The notes: generated by a model from the letters alone, not told the origin. 64,000 nucleotides of DNA from JANNPJ01 sp965200525 (GCA_965200525.1 OZ241368.1:1364001-1428000), one strand, 5' to 3'. Shown: positions 24,760 to 33,351, counted from the first letter of the stretch. Made by a program: numbers and translations.

Positions 24760-25689
24760 ATGCGAGCACTCATCCCCACCAACGACCCCGACGCACTGGT
24801 CCGGACGGCCGACGTCCCCGAGCCCGAGCCGGCCGCGGGCGAGGTGCTGATCGAGGTCGAGGCGTTCTCGGTCAACCGGGGCGAGATCTTCCTGCTGGAG
24901 AAGGCCCACGCCCGGCCCGGCTGGCGGCCGGGGCAGGACGTGGCCGGCCGGATCGTGCGGACCGTCGACGGCGGGCCGCCGGTCGGCACCCGGGTCGCGG
25001 CGCTGGTCGACTGGGAGGGCTGGGCCGAGCGGGTCCGGGCCCCGCTGAGCGCGCTGGCGGTGCTGCCGGACGGCGTGTCGGCCGCGACCGCGGCCGCTCT
25101 GCCGCTGGCCGGGATCACCGCCCTGCGGCTGCTGCGGGCGGCCGGGCCGCTGATCGGCACCCGGGTACTGCTGACCGGGGCCGCCGGCGGCGTGGGCCAC
25201 CTGATCACCGAACTGGCGGTGGCCGCCGGGGCCGAGGTGGTGGTGGTGACATCGACGGCCGAGCGGGCCGAGGCGCTGCTGAAGCTGGGGGCGAGCACCG
25301 CCGTCCGTTCGGTCGAGCAGGCGCCGGGCCGGTTCGACGTCGTCCTCGAATCGGTGGGTGGGCCCAGCCTGGCCGCGGCCGTGGAGCTGGCCGAGCCCGA
25401 GACCGGCCTCGTGCTCTGGTACGGCCAGGCCTCCCGGCAGCCGGTCGAGCTGGAGTTCTTCGCGGTGATGGGCCCGGCCTCGGGGATCCGGATCGTGCCG
25501 TTCAGCTATCACGCGACGGCGGTGGGCCGGCCGGACGACCTGGCCACCCTGGTCCGGATGGTCGCCCAGGGCCGGCTGCACGTCGAGATCGGCCGGGAAT
25601 CCGGGTGGCAGCACACGGCCGGGGTGCTGGCCGAGCTCCAGGCCCGGCAGATCCGGGGCAAGGCGGTGCTTCAGGTCGACCGCTCCTGA
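24760..25689 (+). CDS. Zinc-independent MDR-family oxidoreductase (quinone oxidoreductase-like)
   Basis: 309 residues from the ATG at 24760. Medium-chain reductase fold: GroES-like N-terminal part (VNRGEIFLLEKAHARPGWRP, GQDVAGRIV) then the Rossmann domain with LLTGAAGGVGHLITELAVAAG and FDVVLESVGG. The zinc-site cysteines and histidines of alcohol dehydrogenases are absent, as in NADPH:quinone or enoyl reductases. Physiological substrate unknown. The divergent HxlR gene and the palindrome between them suggest substrate- or electrophile-induced expression. Confidence 0.88.
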   Translation: MRALIPTNDPDALVRTADVPEPEPAAGEVLIEVEAFSVNRGEIFLLEKAHARPGWRPGQDVAGRIVRTVDGGPPVGTRVAALVDWEGWAERVRAPLSALAVLPDGVSAATAAALPLAGITALRLLRAAGPLIGTRVLLTGAAGGVGHLITELAVAAGAEVVVVTSTAERAEALLKLGASTAVRSVEQAPGRFDVVLESVGGPSLAAAVELAEPETGLVLWYGQASRQPVELEFFAVMGPASGIRIVPFSYHATAVGRPDDLATLVRMVAQGRLHVEIGRESGWQHTAGVLAELQARQIRGKAVLQVDRS

Positions 25690-25712
25690 GCGGCGGCGGC
25701 TGCCGGGACGAG

Positions 25713-26609
25713 TCAGGGCTCGACCAGCACCCGCAGGGCGGCCGGCCACACCCCGAACCGGACCGGCGTCCGGGCCGACAGCTCGCCGTCCACGTTGACC
25801 GTCAGTTGCGGATCGGTGATCAGCCGGACGGCCGTGGTCCGCCGGTAGGGCACGTGCTCGTCGGCGGTGAACTCGCCGCTGCTGAACTTCCGGGCCACCT
25901 GCCAGCGCCGGCGGGCCGTGCCCCGGGGGATCGCGTACACGTCCAGCAACTGGTCGTCGATGCCCGCGTCCGGTGCGACCACGTTGCCGCCGCCGTAGTA
26001 CCGCCCGTTGGCCACCGACACCTGAAGCAGGTCGGCCAGGTCGACCGGCTCGTGGTCGCCGTCCGGGAACTCCAGCCGGGCCGCGAACGGGCGCTGCCGC
26101 CGGTAGGCCCGAACGGCAGCCACCGGGTAGGCCAGCGGGCCGAGCCGGCGCTTGAGCCGGGGCGAGAGGGCCCGGGTCACGCCGGCGGCCAGGCCGACCG
26201 AGGCGACGTTGACGAAGCAGTCCTCCCCCACGATCCCCAGGTCCACGTTCACCACCCGGCCGTGGGCCACCACCGCGCAGGCCGCGGCCAGGTCGACCGG
26301 CAGGCCCAGGGTCCGGGCCAGGTCGTTGGCGGTACCGGTGGGCAGCAGGCCGAGGACGACGTCGCGGCCGGCCAGCAGGGCGGCCACCCGGCTGACCGTG
26401 CCGTCCCCACCGCCGAGCACCACCAGCCGGGCGCCGGCCTCGATCGCCCGCTCCACGATGCCGGGCAGGTCGGCCGGGTCCTGGACGGCGTGAGCGCCGG
26501 CCGGCCTCACCCCGAGGTCGGCCAGGTGACGCCGGGCCGCCTCGAACCCGGCCGCCCCACTGCGCGAAGCGGCGTTCACCACCAGCACCGCCGGCCCGAG
26601 GTCATCCAC
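25713..26609 (-). CDS. Diacylglycerol kinase family lipid kinase
   Basis: 298 residues. The catalytic domain has VLVVNAASRSG at the N-terminus and the phosphate-binding LVVLGGGDGTVSRVAALL, then LGLLPTGTANDLARTLGLP, all typical of DgkB/YegS-type kinases. The C-terminal beta-rich domain contains VANGRYYGGGNVVAPDAGID and TVNVDGE. Probable role: phosphorylation of diacylglycerol or a related lipid at the membrane. It converges on the oxidoreductase and follows the ABC-F gene by 78 nt on the same strand. Confidence 0.9.
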   Translation of the reverse strand: MDDLGPAVLVVNAASRSGAAGFEAARRHLADLGVRPAGAHAVQDPADLPGIVERAIEAGARLVVLGGGDGTVSRVAALLAGRDVVLGLLPTGTANDLARTLGLPVDLAAACAVVAHGRVVNVDLGIVGEDCFVNVASVGLAAGVTRALSPRLKRRLGPLAYPVAAVRAYRRQRPFAARLEFPDGDHEPVDLADLLQVSVANGRYYGGGNVVAPDAGIDDQLLDVYAIPRGTARRRWQVARKFSSGEFTADEHVPYRRTTAVRLITDPQLTVNVDGELSARTPVRFGVWPAALRVLVEP

Positions 26610-26687
26610 CGGGCATCACCGGCATCAGGCCGTCATGTGCCCCAGGGGCCGGGGCCGATCCCGGCTCGATCCGCCGCCCACCGGGCG

Positions 26688-28379
26688 TCACCGGGTTCGC
26701 TTGACCCGGGTCTCGTCCCAGACCGGCTGGTCGGACTCGAAGACCTCGCCGTCGGAGCCGAACACCAGGAAGCGGTCGTACCCCCGGGCGAACCAGCGGT
26801 CGTGGGTGACCGCCACCACCGTGCCCTCGAAGGCCTCCAGCCCCTGCTCCAGGGCCTCGGCCGAGTGCAGGTCGAGGTTGTCGGTGGGTTCGTCGAGCAG
26901 CAGCAGGGTGGCCCCGGACAGCTCCAGCAGCAGGATCTGGAACCGGGCCTGCTGGCCGCCGGAGAGCGACTCGAAGGCCTGCTCGGCCTGGCCGGCCAGC
27001 TCGTACCGGTCCAGGGCCCGGCTGGCCGGCTCCCGGGCCATCCCGTTGCGGTGGTCGTTGCCCCGGTGCAGGATCTCCAGCAGGGTCCGGCCGACCAGTT
27101 CCGGGTGGTCGTGGGTCTGGGCGAACCAGCCCGGCCGGACCCGGGCCCCGAGCCGGGCCGAGCCGGTGTGGGCCACCGGAGCGCCCCGGCCGGCCGGCGC
27201 GTCGTCCACCGGCTGGTGCTCGGTGTCGGGGTCGCTGCCGCCGGCCGCCAGCAGCCGCAGGAAGTGCGACTTGCCCGAGCCGTTGGAGCCGAGCACCGCC
27301 ACCCGGTCGCCGAACCAGAACTCGGCGTCGAACGGCTTCATCAGCCCGGTCAGCTCCAGCCCGGTGCAGACCACGGCCCGCTTGCCGGTCCGGCCGCCGC
27401 GCAGCCGCATCTTCACGTTCTGCTCGGTCGGCACCACCTCGGGCGGCCCGGCCTCCTCGAACTTGGCCAGCCGGGTCTGGGCGGCCCGGTAGCGCGAGGC
27501 CAGACCGTCGTTGAACTCCGACTTGATCTTGTACATTAGGACCAAGGCCTTGAGCTTGGCCAGATCCTCGTCCCAGCGCCGGCGCAGCTCCTCGAGCCGG
27601 GAGTTGCGATCGTCGCGGGCCTGCGGATAGCTGGCGAAGCCACCGCCGTGAACCCAGGCCGAGGCCCCGGCGGCCCGCGGCTCCAGCGTCACGATCCGGG
27701 TCGCGGCCTGGGCCAGCAGCTCCCGGTCGTGGCTGACCAGCAGCACGGTCTTGGGGGTCTCGGCCAGCTTCTGCTCCAGCCAGCGCTTACCCGGCACGTC
27801 CAGGTAGTTGTCCGGCTCGTCGAGCAACAGGACGTCGTCGGAGCCGCGCAGCAGGGCCTCCAGCACCAGCCGCTTCTGCTCACCGCCCGAGAGCGTGCTG
27901 ATCTCCCGCCACTGGGCTCGCTCGAACGGCAGGCCGAGGGCCGAGGTGGTGCAGACGTCCCACAGCGTCTCGGCCTCGTAGCCGCCGGCGTCGGCCCAGT
28001 CCGAGAGGGCCTGGGCGTACCGCATCTGGGTCGGCTCGTCCTCCTGTTCCATCATCGCCAGCTCGGCCGACTCCAGGGCCTCGGCGGCCTGGCGGATCCG
28101 CGGCGAGGCCACCGAGACCAGCAGTTCACGCAGCGTGGTGGAATTGCGCAGGCTGCCGACGAACTGCCGCATGACGCCGAGGCTGCCGTCGCGGGTGACC
28201 GCCCCGCCGTCCGCGGCCAGGTCGCCGGCGATGATCCGCAGCAGGGTCGTCTTCCCGGTGCCGTTGGGCCCGATCAGCGCGGCGGTGGCCCCTTCACCGA
28301 CCCGGAAGGTGACCTCGTCGAGCAACGGCCGCCCGTCCGGGAGGCTGAAGCTGATCTGATTGACATCGACGTGACCCAC
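26688..28379 (-). CDS. ABC-F family ATPase
   Basis: 563 residues with two ABC domains and no membrane spans. First: Walker A LIGPNGTGKTTLLR, signature STLSGGEQKRLVLE, Walker B VLLLDEPDNYLD. A charged linker (ARDDRNSRLEELRRRWDEDL) joins them. Second: Walker A LGSNGSGKSHFLR, signature ESLSGGQQARFQ, Walker B LLLLDEPTDNLD and VTHDRWF. ABC-F proteins act on ribosomes (translation factors or antibiotic target protection). The second domain carries an insert of about 30 residues rich in Ala/Gly after the P-loop. Whether it confers resistance is not visible. Confidence 0.92.
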   Translation of the reverse strand: MGHVDVNQISFSLPDGRPLLDEVTFRVGEGATAALIGPNGTGKTTLLRIIAGDLAADGGAVTRDGSLGVMRQFVGSLRNSTTLRELLVSVASPRIRQAAEALESAELAMMEQEDEPTQMRYAQALSDWADAGGYEAETLWDVCTTSALGLPFERAQWREISTLSGGEQKRLVLEALLRGSDDVLLLDEPDNYLDVPGKRWLEQKLAETPKTVLLVSHDRELLAQAATRIVTLEPRAAGASAWVHGGGFASYPQARDDRNSRLEELRRRWDEDLAKLKALVLMYKIKSEFNDGLASRYRAAQTRLAKFEEAGPPEVVPTEQNVKMRLRGGRTGKRAVVCTGLELTGLMKPFDAEFWFGDRVAVLGSNGSGKSHFLRLLAAGGSDPDTEHQPVDDAPAGRGAPVAHTGSARLGARVRPGWFAQTHDHPELVGRTLLEILHRGNDHRNGMAREPASRALDRYELAGQAEQAFESLSGGQQARFQILLLELSGATLLLLDEPTDNLDLHSAEALEQGLEAFEGTVVAVTHDRWFARGYDRFLVFGSDGEVFESDQPVWDETRVKRTR

Positions 28380-28448
28380 GGCCCCAGTGTGCCGGTCCCC
28401 CGCGACCGGCCGCGCCTGGTTATTGCTCCGGCTGTCGGGCCGGACCGA

Positions 28449-28916
28449 TCAGTCGATGACGTGGACGGCGGCTTCCTCGGCACTGGCGGCACCCTCGTCG
28501 ATGCCGACGTCGCTGCCGATCAGGTCCTTCTCCTCGTCGGCGCCCAGGCCCTCGTCGGGGTCGACCAGCCGGCCGGCCCGCTCCTCGCCGATCTCACCGA
28601 AGGTCAGGTCCTCGTCCTCGATCCGGCTGTTGTCGACCGAGTCGACGTTCTCGTCGGACGGCGAGGCCTCCAGGTCGGCGGCCAGGTTCGGGTCCGGCAC
28701 CTCCTGGTCGAGGCGCTGGTCGAGCGACTCGCCCTGCTCCTCCTCGGCCCAGGTGGTACCGAAGCGGGTCATGCCCTGAGGCTTCTCGGGCGGGGAGTAG
28801 CCGGTGTCGTACACGGTCCCGTCGACGTCGTCGTCACCGAACGCCTGGTCCAGGTCGACGCTGTCGTCGAGGTCGTCGGTGCCGTCGTCGCCGGGCTCAT
28901 AAGTGGTCTCGCTCAT
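28449..28916 (-). CDS. DUF5709 acidic protein
   Basis: 155 residues, very acidic, without Cys or long hydrophobic segments and probably largely disordered. Recognisable DUF5709 landmarks: DTGYSPPEKPQG, ESLDQRLDQEVPDP, GRLVDPDEG, EKDLIGSDVGID and the terminal ASAEEAAVHV. An actinobacteria-restricted family of unknown function. It lies between truA and the ABC-F gene. Confidence 0.85.
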   Translation of the reverse strand: MSETTYEPGDDGTDDLDDSVDLDQAFGDDDVDGTVYDTGYSPPEKPQGMTRFGTTWAEEEQGESLDQRLDQEVPDPNLAADLEASPSDENVDSVDNSRIEDEDLTFGEIGEERAGRLVDPDEGLGADEEKDLIGSDVGIDEGAASAEEAAVHVID

Positions 28917-28976
28917 GACCGTGACGTTCCCACTTTCGGGCCGCCGATGCCAGTCGGAGTGATCGCCGGTCGGACC

Positions 28977-29873
28977 TCAGCCCGGCATCGTGGGCAGCTC
29001 CCGGACGACGCGCGACTCCCGGGCCCGCTGGGCCAGCCCGGCGGCGTCGTCCGGGTAGACCACCTCTTCGAGGACCAAGCCGTGGGCCCCGGCCACGGTC
29101 ACCGCCGGGTGCCGGACGGCCCCCGCCAGCACCTCGGCCGGCCAGCCGGCCGGCCGGCGGCCGTCCCCGACCGGCAGCACCACCCCGACCAGGGCCCGGA
29201 CCATGGAGTGGCAGAAGGCGTCCGCGACCACCGTGCCGGTGACGAAGCCGTCCCGGTCCCGGGCCCAGCGGTAGTCCAGCAGGGTGCGGATGGTGGTGGC
29301 GCCGTCCCGGCGGCGGCAGAACGCGGCGAAGTCGTTCAGGCCAACCAGGCTCGCGGCCGCGGCGTTCATGGCCGCCACGTCCAGCGGCTTGCGATGAGCC
29401 AGGACGTCGTGCCGGCGCAACGGGGGCACGCCCGCCGGATGGTCGCAGATCCGGTAGGCGTACCGCCGCCGCAGAGCCGAGAACCGGGCCTCGAACCCGG
29501 GCTGCGCCACCGCCGCCCGGTGTACCCGCAGATCGGCCGGCAGCACCCCGGTGAGCCGGATCAGCAGCTCCTCCTCCCGGGGCCGGACCGACCGCCCGGG
29601 GAAGGCCAGCCAGGCCGCCTCGGGCACGTCCAGGTGGCAGACCTGACCGGTGGCGTGCACCCCGGCGTCGGTCCGCCCGGCCACCACCAGCCGGGGCACC
29701 GGGTCCAGCCGCAGCACGGTGCCCAGCCCGGTGGCCAGGCTGTCCTCCACCGAGCGCTGACCGGGCTGCATGGCCCAGCCGGCGAAGTCGGTGCCGTCGT
29801 AGCCGAGGTCCAGCCGAAGCCGAACGAGCCCGCCGCCCCCGGGAGGGGGGACGACGGGCTCGGTCGGACTCAT
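28977..29873 (-). CDS. truA: tRNA pseudouridine synthase A
   Basis: Makes pseudouridine at positions 38-40 of tRNA anticodon stems. About 298 residues from the ATG at 29873 (MSPTEPVVPPPGGGG). Catalytic aspartate is in VVAGRTDAGVHATGQVCHLD. RLDLGYDGTDFAGWAMQPGQ, RRRYAYRICDHP and AFCHSMVRALVGVVLPVG complete the family pattern. Follows rplQ on the same strand by 28 nt, the usual alpha-operon tail in actinobacteria. Confidence 0.95.
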   Translation of the reverse strand: MSPTEPVVPPPGGGGLVRLRLDLGYDGTDFAGWAMQPGQRSVEDSLATGLGTVLRLDPVPRLVVAGRTDAGVHATGQVCHLDVPEAAWLAFPGRSVRPREEELLIRLTGVLPADLRVHRAAVAQPGFEARFSALRRRYAYRICDHPAGVPPLRRHDVLAHRKPLDVAAMNAAAASLVGLNDFAAFCRRRDGATTIRTLLDYRWARDRDGFVTGTVVADAFCHSMVRALVGVVLPVGDGRRPAGWPAEVLAGAVRHPAVTVAGAHGLVLEEVVYPDDAAGLAQRARESRVVRELPTMPG

Positions 29874-29901
29874 GGTGCCGGAACGGGAGAAGGCGGGTGG
29901 A

Positions 29902-30621
29902 TCAGGCCTTCTCGTCGTCCGCCTCGGCGTCGGTGCCCGGGGCACCGGCCTTGGTGAAGCCGGCCGCCTCGGCCGCCTCCTCGCTGCGGAACCAGACCTC
30001 GGCGTCGGTCTGCTCGTACCACTGCGAGCCCGGCCCGTGGTACTTGTTCGAGTCGGCGTTGCCCTTGATCGTAAAGCCTTCCGGGGCGGAACCGTCGGCC
30101 AGGGGCGCGGCGGAGTCCGGTCCGTTCGGGCCCTCGACCGGAGCCTCGGCCGCGGGAGCAGCCTCGGCCGGAGCGGCCGCGGCCTTCTTGGCCGGCGCCT
30201 TCTTGGCCGCGGACCGCTTGGTGGCGGCCTCGGCCTCGCGGACCGTCGACGCGGCGGCGGTCAGCGGCTCGAGCACGAGCTCGATGACGGCCATCGGGGC
30301 GTTGTCGCCCTTACGGTTGCCGACTTTGGTGATCCGGGTGTAGCCACCCTGACGCTCGGCCATCACCGGGGCGATCTCGGTGAACAGCTCGTGCACGACA
30401 CCCTTGTCCCGGATGACGGTCAGCACGCGCCGGCGCGCGGCCAGGTCACCGCGCTTGGCGAAGGTGATCATGCGCTCGACCAGCGGCGCCATCCGCTTGG
30501 CCTTGGTCTGCGTGGTGGTGATGGAGCGATGCGTGAACAGCTGGGTCGCCAGGTTGGCGAGCATCAGCCTCTCGTGAGCCGGACCACCACCGAGGCGGGG
30601 ACCCTTCGTGGGCGTGGGCAT
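29902..30621 (-). CDS. rplQ: 50S ribosomal protein L17 with C-terminal accessory domain
   Basis: 239 residues, twice the usual length. The L17 core covers about 1-125 (MPTPTKGPRLGGGPAHERLM to AVIELVLEPL). Next comes an Ala/Lys-rich linker (130-180, AKKAPAKKAAAA) and then a small domain at about 183-225: FTIKGNADSNKYHGPGSQWY followed by VWFRSEEAAEAAGF. This resembles the YHxPxCxxY...WF-x-(S/T)-E-x-x-A-x-x-AGF module (called sunset domain in some databases, by my recollection) found at the end of thermonuclease-like proteins, with Ser in place of Cys. The tail ends acidic. The L17 core binds the exit-tunnel rim. Confidence 0.95.
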   Translation of the reverse strand: MPTPTKGPRLGGGPAHERLMLANLATQLFTHRSITTTQTKAKRMAPLVERMITFAKRGDLAARRRVLTVIRDKGVVHELFTEIAPVMAERQGGYTRITKVGNRKGDNAPMAVIELVLEPLTAAASTVREAEAATKRSAAKKAPAKKAAAAPAEAAPAAEAPVEGPNGPDSAAPLADGSAPEGFTIKGNADSNKYHGPGSQWYEQTDAEVWFRSEEAAEAAGFTKAGAPGTDAEADDEKA

Positions 30622-30650
30622 AGCGAAATTCTCCTCGGAAGGGGGGTGGT

Positions 30651-31667
30651 CTAGAGCTGCTCGTCCTCGGCGAACGACATGTCGTCGTCTGCACCGAAGC
30701 TGTCGACGACCAGGCTGGGGTCGAATCCGGGCGGGCTGTCCTTGAGGGCCAGGCTCATGCCGTGCAGCTTGGCCTTGACCTCGTCGATCGACTTGGCACC
30801 GAAGTTCCGGATGTCGAGCAGGTCGGCCTCACTGCGGCCGACCAGCTCACCCACGGTGTGGATGCCCTCGCGCTTGAGGCAGTTGTACGAGCGGACGGTG
30901 AGGTCCAGCTCCTCGATCGGCAGGGCCAGGTCGGCGGCCAGGGCGGCGTCGGACGGCGACGGGCCCATGTCGATGCCCTCGGCCTCGAGGTTGAGCTCGC
31001 GGGCCAGGCCGAACAGCTCGACCAGGGTCTTGCCGGCGCTGGCCATCGCGTCACGCGGCTGCATCGACGGCTTGGTCTCGACGTCCACGATCAGACGGTC
31101 GAAGTCGGTGCGCTGCTCGACCCGGGTGGCCTCGACCTTGTAGGTCACCTTGAGCACCGGGGAGTAGATCGAGTCGATCGGGATCCGGCCGATCTCCTGC
31201 TCACCGGTCTTGTTCTGGTTGGCCGAGACGTAACCCCGGCCGCGCTCGACGGTCAGCTCCAGCTCGAGCTTGCCCTTGCCGTTCAGGGTCGCGATCTGCA
31301 GGTCGGGGTTGTGCACCTCGACACCGGCCGGCGGCGCGATGTCGGCCGCGGTGACCGTGCCGGGACCCTGCTTGCGCAGGTACATCACGATCGGCTCGTC
31401 GTGCTCGCTGGAGACGACCAGCCGCTTGACGTTGAGGATCAGCTCGGTGACGTCTTCCTTGACCCCGGGCACGGTGGTGAACTCGTGCAGCACGCCGTCG
31501 ATCCGGATGCTGGTGACGGCGGCGCCGGGGATGGACGAGAGCAGGGTCCGGCGGAGCGAGTTGCCGAGGGTGTATCCGAAGCCCGGCTCCAGCGGTTCGA
31601 TGACGAACCGGGAGCGGTGCTCGGAGACGGCCTCCTCGGTGAGGATGGGGCGCTGAGCGATGAGCAC
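30651..31667 (-). CDS. rpoA: DNA-directed RNA polymerase alpha subunit
   Basis: 338 residues. N-terminal assembly domain: EPLEPGFGYTLGNSLRRTLL and VKEDVTELILNVKRL; C-terminal domain: IEELDLTVRSYNCLKREGIH and VGRSEADLLDIRNFGAKSID, which binds UP elements and activators. The final residues are acidic. 104 nt separate it from rpsK; a strong hairpin lies in that spacer. rpsD, which lies here in many bacteria, is absent. Confidence 0.98.
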   Translation of the reverse strand: MLIAQRPILTEEAVSEHRSRFVIEPLEPGFGYTLGNSLRRTLLSSIPGAAVTSIRIDGVLHEFTTVPGVKEDVTELILNVKRLVVSSEHDEPIVMYLRKQGPGTVTAADIAPPAGVEVHNPDLQIATLNGKGKLELELTVERGRGYVSANQNKTGEQEIGRIPIDSIYSPVLKVTYKVEATRVEQRTDFDRLIVDVETKPSMQPRDAMASAGKTLVELFGLARELNLEAEGIDMGPSPSDAALAADLALPIEELDLTVRSYNCLKREGIHTVGELVGRSEADLLDIRNFGAKSIDEVKAKLHGMSLALKDSPPGFDPSLVVDSFGADDDMSFAEDEQL

Positions 31668-31712
31668 GATGGATCCCTTCTACAGGCGACCGATATATGA
31701 CGCCTGACACGT

Positions 31713-31744
31713 CCCCTGCCCGGACTCCATACGCCGGGCAGGGG
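31713..31744 (-). promoter_or_regulatory. Strong hairpin in the rpsK-rpoA spacer
   Basis: Perfect 11-bp arms CCCCTGCCCGG (31713-31723) and CCGGGCAGGGG (31734-31744), loop of 10 nt. Possible attenuator or RNase processing site that uncouples rpoA dosage from the S13-S11 genes. An AT-rich CATATATCGG follows on the minus strand and could be a -10 for a secondary rpoA promoter. Confidence 0.6.
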
Positions 31745-31771
31745 TCTTACCTCACAGCAGAGCGACTCGGG

Positions 31772-32179
31772 TCAGACCCGGCGACGCTTGGGCGGACGGC
31801 AACCGTTGTGCGGGGTCGGCGTCACGTCCTGGATCGAGCCAACCTCGAGGCCGGTGGCCTGCAGTGACCGGATCGCCGTCTCACGGCCCGAACCCGGGCC
31901 CTTCACGAAGACGTCGACCTTGCGCATGCCGTGCTCCTGGGCCCGGCGGGCAGCGGCCTCGGCGGCCATCTGCGCGGCGAACGGGGTCGACTTGCGCGAG
32001 CCCTTGAAACCGACCTGTCCGGCCGACGCCCACGAGATGACGTTGCCGACCGGGTCGGTGATCGAGACGATCGTGTTGTTGAACGTGCTCTTGATGTGGG
32101 CGTGCCCGTGAGCGACGTTCTTCTTCTCCTTGCGGCGCGGCTTGCGCGCGGCAGCGGTCTTGCGGGTCTGCGGTGGCAT
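31772..32179 (-). CDS. rpsK: 30S ribosomal protein S11
   Basis: 135 residues, normal length. Basic N-terminus MPPQTRKTAAARKPRRKEKK, then GHAHIKSTFNNTIVSITDP, SAGQVGFKGSRKSTPFAAQ and the terminal TPTPHNGCRPPKRRRV. Forms part of the 30S platform near the mRNA exit. Ribosome site AGGAAG precedes the ATG. It follows rpsM by 63 nt. Confidence 0.98.
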   Translation of the reverse strand: MPPQTRKTAAARKPRRKEKKNVAHGHAHIKSTFNNTIVSITDPVGNVISWASAGQVGFKGSRKSTPFAAQMAAEAAARRAQEHGMRKVDVFVKGPGSGRETAIRSLQATGLEVGSIQDVTPTPHNGCRPPKRRRV

Positions 32180-32242
32180 TTCAGCTACTTCCTGGCTGCT
32201 ACTGGCTACGGGTTGGCGCTACGGGCGAGACAGAAGTGCGGG

Positions 32243-32623
32243 CTACTTCTTGCCGGCCTTCTTCTTGCCGGCAACGGTGCGCTTGGGGCCCTTGCGGGTA
32301 CGCGCGTTGGTCTTGGTGCGCTGACCGCGCACCGGGAGGCCGCGGCGGTGACGCAGACCCTCGTAGCACCCGATCTCGACCTTGCGCCGAATGTCGGAAG
32401 CGACCTCGCGGCGGAGGTCACCTTCGAGCTTGTAGCTGGAGTCCAGGTGGTCACGAAGCCGGATGAGGTCCTCATCGCTCAGGTCGCGGACCCGGAGGTC
32501 GGCGCTCAGCCCGGTGGCGGTGAGGGTTTCCTTCGAGCGGGTCCGGCCCACTCCGAAGATGTACGTGAGGGCGACCTCGAGCCGCTTTTCGCGGGGTAGG
32601 TCGACACCGACGAGACGTGCCAT
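32243..32623 (-). CDS. rpsM: 30S ribosomal protein S13
   Basis: 126 residues. MARLVGVDLPREKRLEVALT, YIFGVGRTRSKETL and the C-terminal HRRGLPVRGQRTKTNARTRK, whose tail contacts P-site tRNA and bridges to the 50S. Ends in a Lys-rich KRTVAGKKKAGKK. Preceded by a 157-nt structured spacer after rpmJ. Confidence 0.98.
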   Translation of the reverse strand: MARLVGVDLPREKRLEVALTYIFGVGRTRSKETLTATGLSADLRVRDLSDEDLIRLRDHLDSSYKLEGDLRREVASDIRRKVEIGCYEGLRHRRGLPVRGQRTKTNARTRKGPKRTVAGKKKAGKK

Positions 32624-32661
32624 GCCAGCGATTCTCTTTTCTTGGCGAACACCGGGTGTGG

Positions 32662-32730
32662 AGCAGCACCGATCCCGGGGTGGTGCCCGGGTCCCCGGCC
32701 CGATGGTCCGGGGGTGTCGAGGGTGCTGCT
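32662..32730 (-). promoter_or_regulatory. Large stem-loop between rpmJ and rpsM
   Basis: Outer arms AGCAGCACC (32662-32670) and GGTGCTGCT (32722-32730) enclose about 51 nt of very GC-rich sequence that can fold further (CCCGGG-type pairings). In the leader of rpsM; a candidate regulatory or processing structure. Confidence 0.45.
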
Positions 32731-32780
32731 TGTTGATCTGTGCAGATCTGGTGGTGCGAGAGTGCGGTGGCTGGGGTGAA

Positions 32781-32894
32781 TCAGCCCTGGCGCTGCTTGT
32801 GACGCGCGTTGTCGCAGATCACCATGACCCGACCGTGACGGCGGATCACCTTGCACTTGTCGCAGATCTTCTTGACGCTCGGCTTGACCTTCAT
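32781..32894 (-). CDS. rpmJ: 50S ribosomal protein L36
   Basis: 37 residues: MKVKPSVKKICDKCKVIRRH, then the remaining Cys and His for the zinc ribbon (C11, C14, C27, H32 type). The zinc-binding C+ form. A GGAAGACACG ribosome site precedes the ATG. Between infA and rpsM as in most bacteria. Confidence 0.97.
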   Translation of the reverse strand: MKVKPSVKKICDKCKVIRRHGRVMVICDNARHKQRQG

Positions 32895-32946
32895 CGTGTC
32901 TTCCGCTAGTGGCTCTGAGTGACGGGAGGAGCAGGGTGAGGCAGGA

Positions 32947-33168
32947 TCACTTGTAGCGGTAGACGATGCGCCCACGGGACAGGTCGTACGGGCTGAGCTC
33001 GACCACGACCCGGTCCTCCGGAAGGATCCGGATGTAGTGCTGGCGCATCTTGCCGGAGATGTGCGCGAGAACCTTGTGTCCGTTGGAGAGCTCCACCCGG
33101 AACATGGCATTCGGCAACGCCTCCACCACGGTGCCCTCGATTTCGATGACGCCGTCTTTCTTCGGCAT
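32947..33168 (-). CDS. infA: Translation initiation factor IF-1
   Basis: 73 residues, single S1-like OB domain: MPKKDGVIEIEGTVVEALPN, VLAHISGKMRQHYIRILPED and YDLSRGRIVYRYK. Occupies the 30S A site during initiation. Start is the ATG at 33168 with GCGGAGGAC upstream; in-frame codons further upstream belong to the leader. 52 nt before rpmJ. Confidence 0.98.
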   Translation of the reverse strand: MPKKDGVIEIEGTVVEALPNAMFRVELSNGHKVLAHISGKMRQHYIRILPEDRVVVELSPYDLSRGRIVYRYK

Positions 33169-33321
33169 GTCCTCCGCTTTTCTTCGATCATTCGAATCGG
33201 TGCAAGCAGCCTGATCCCGACTCGGGATCCGATCTGCTACTGGCTCGCTGTCGGCACGTGAGAACTTGGTCGCACCCCGACTGCGCAGCAGCGGGTAAAG
33301 AGTCACGTGAGCCGACACACG

Positions 33322-33351
33322 ATCCTACGCGATGTCATGCCGCCAGACGAA
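33322..33351 (-). promoter_or_regulatory. Candidate promoter for infA-rpmJ-rpsM-rpsK-rpoA-rplQ
   Basis: TAGGAT at 33322-33327 as -10 and TTCGTC at 33346-33351 as a weak -35, 18-nt spacer, in the 250-bp gap between map and infA. It would start a transcript with a leader of about 150 nt. The -10 is good, the -35 poor. Confidence 0.4.
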
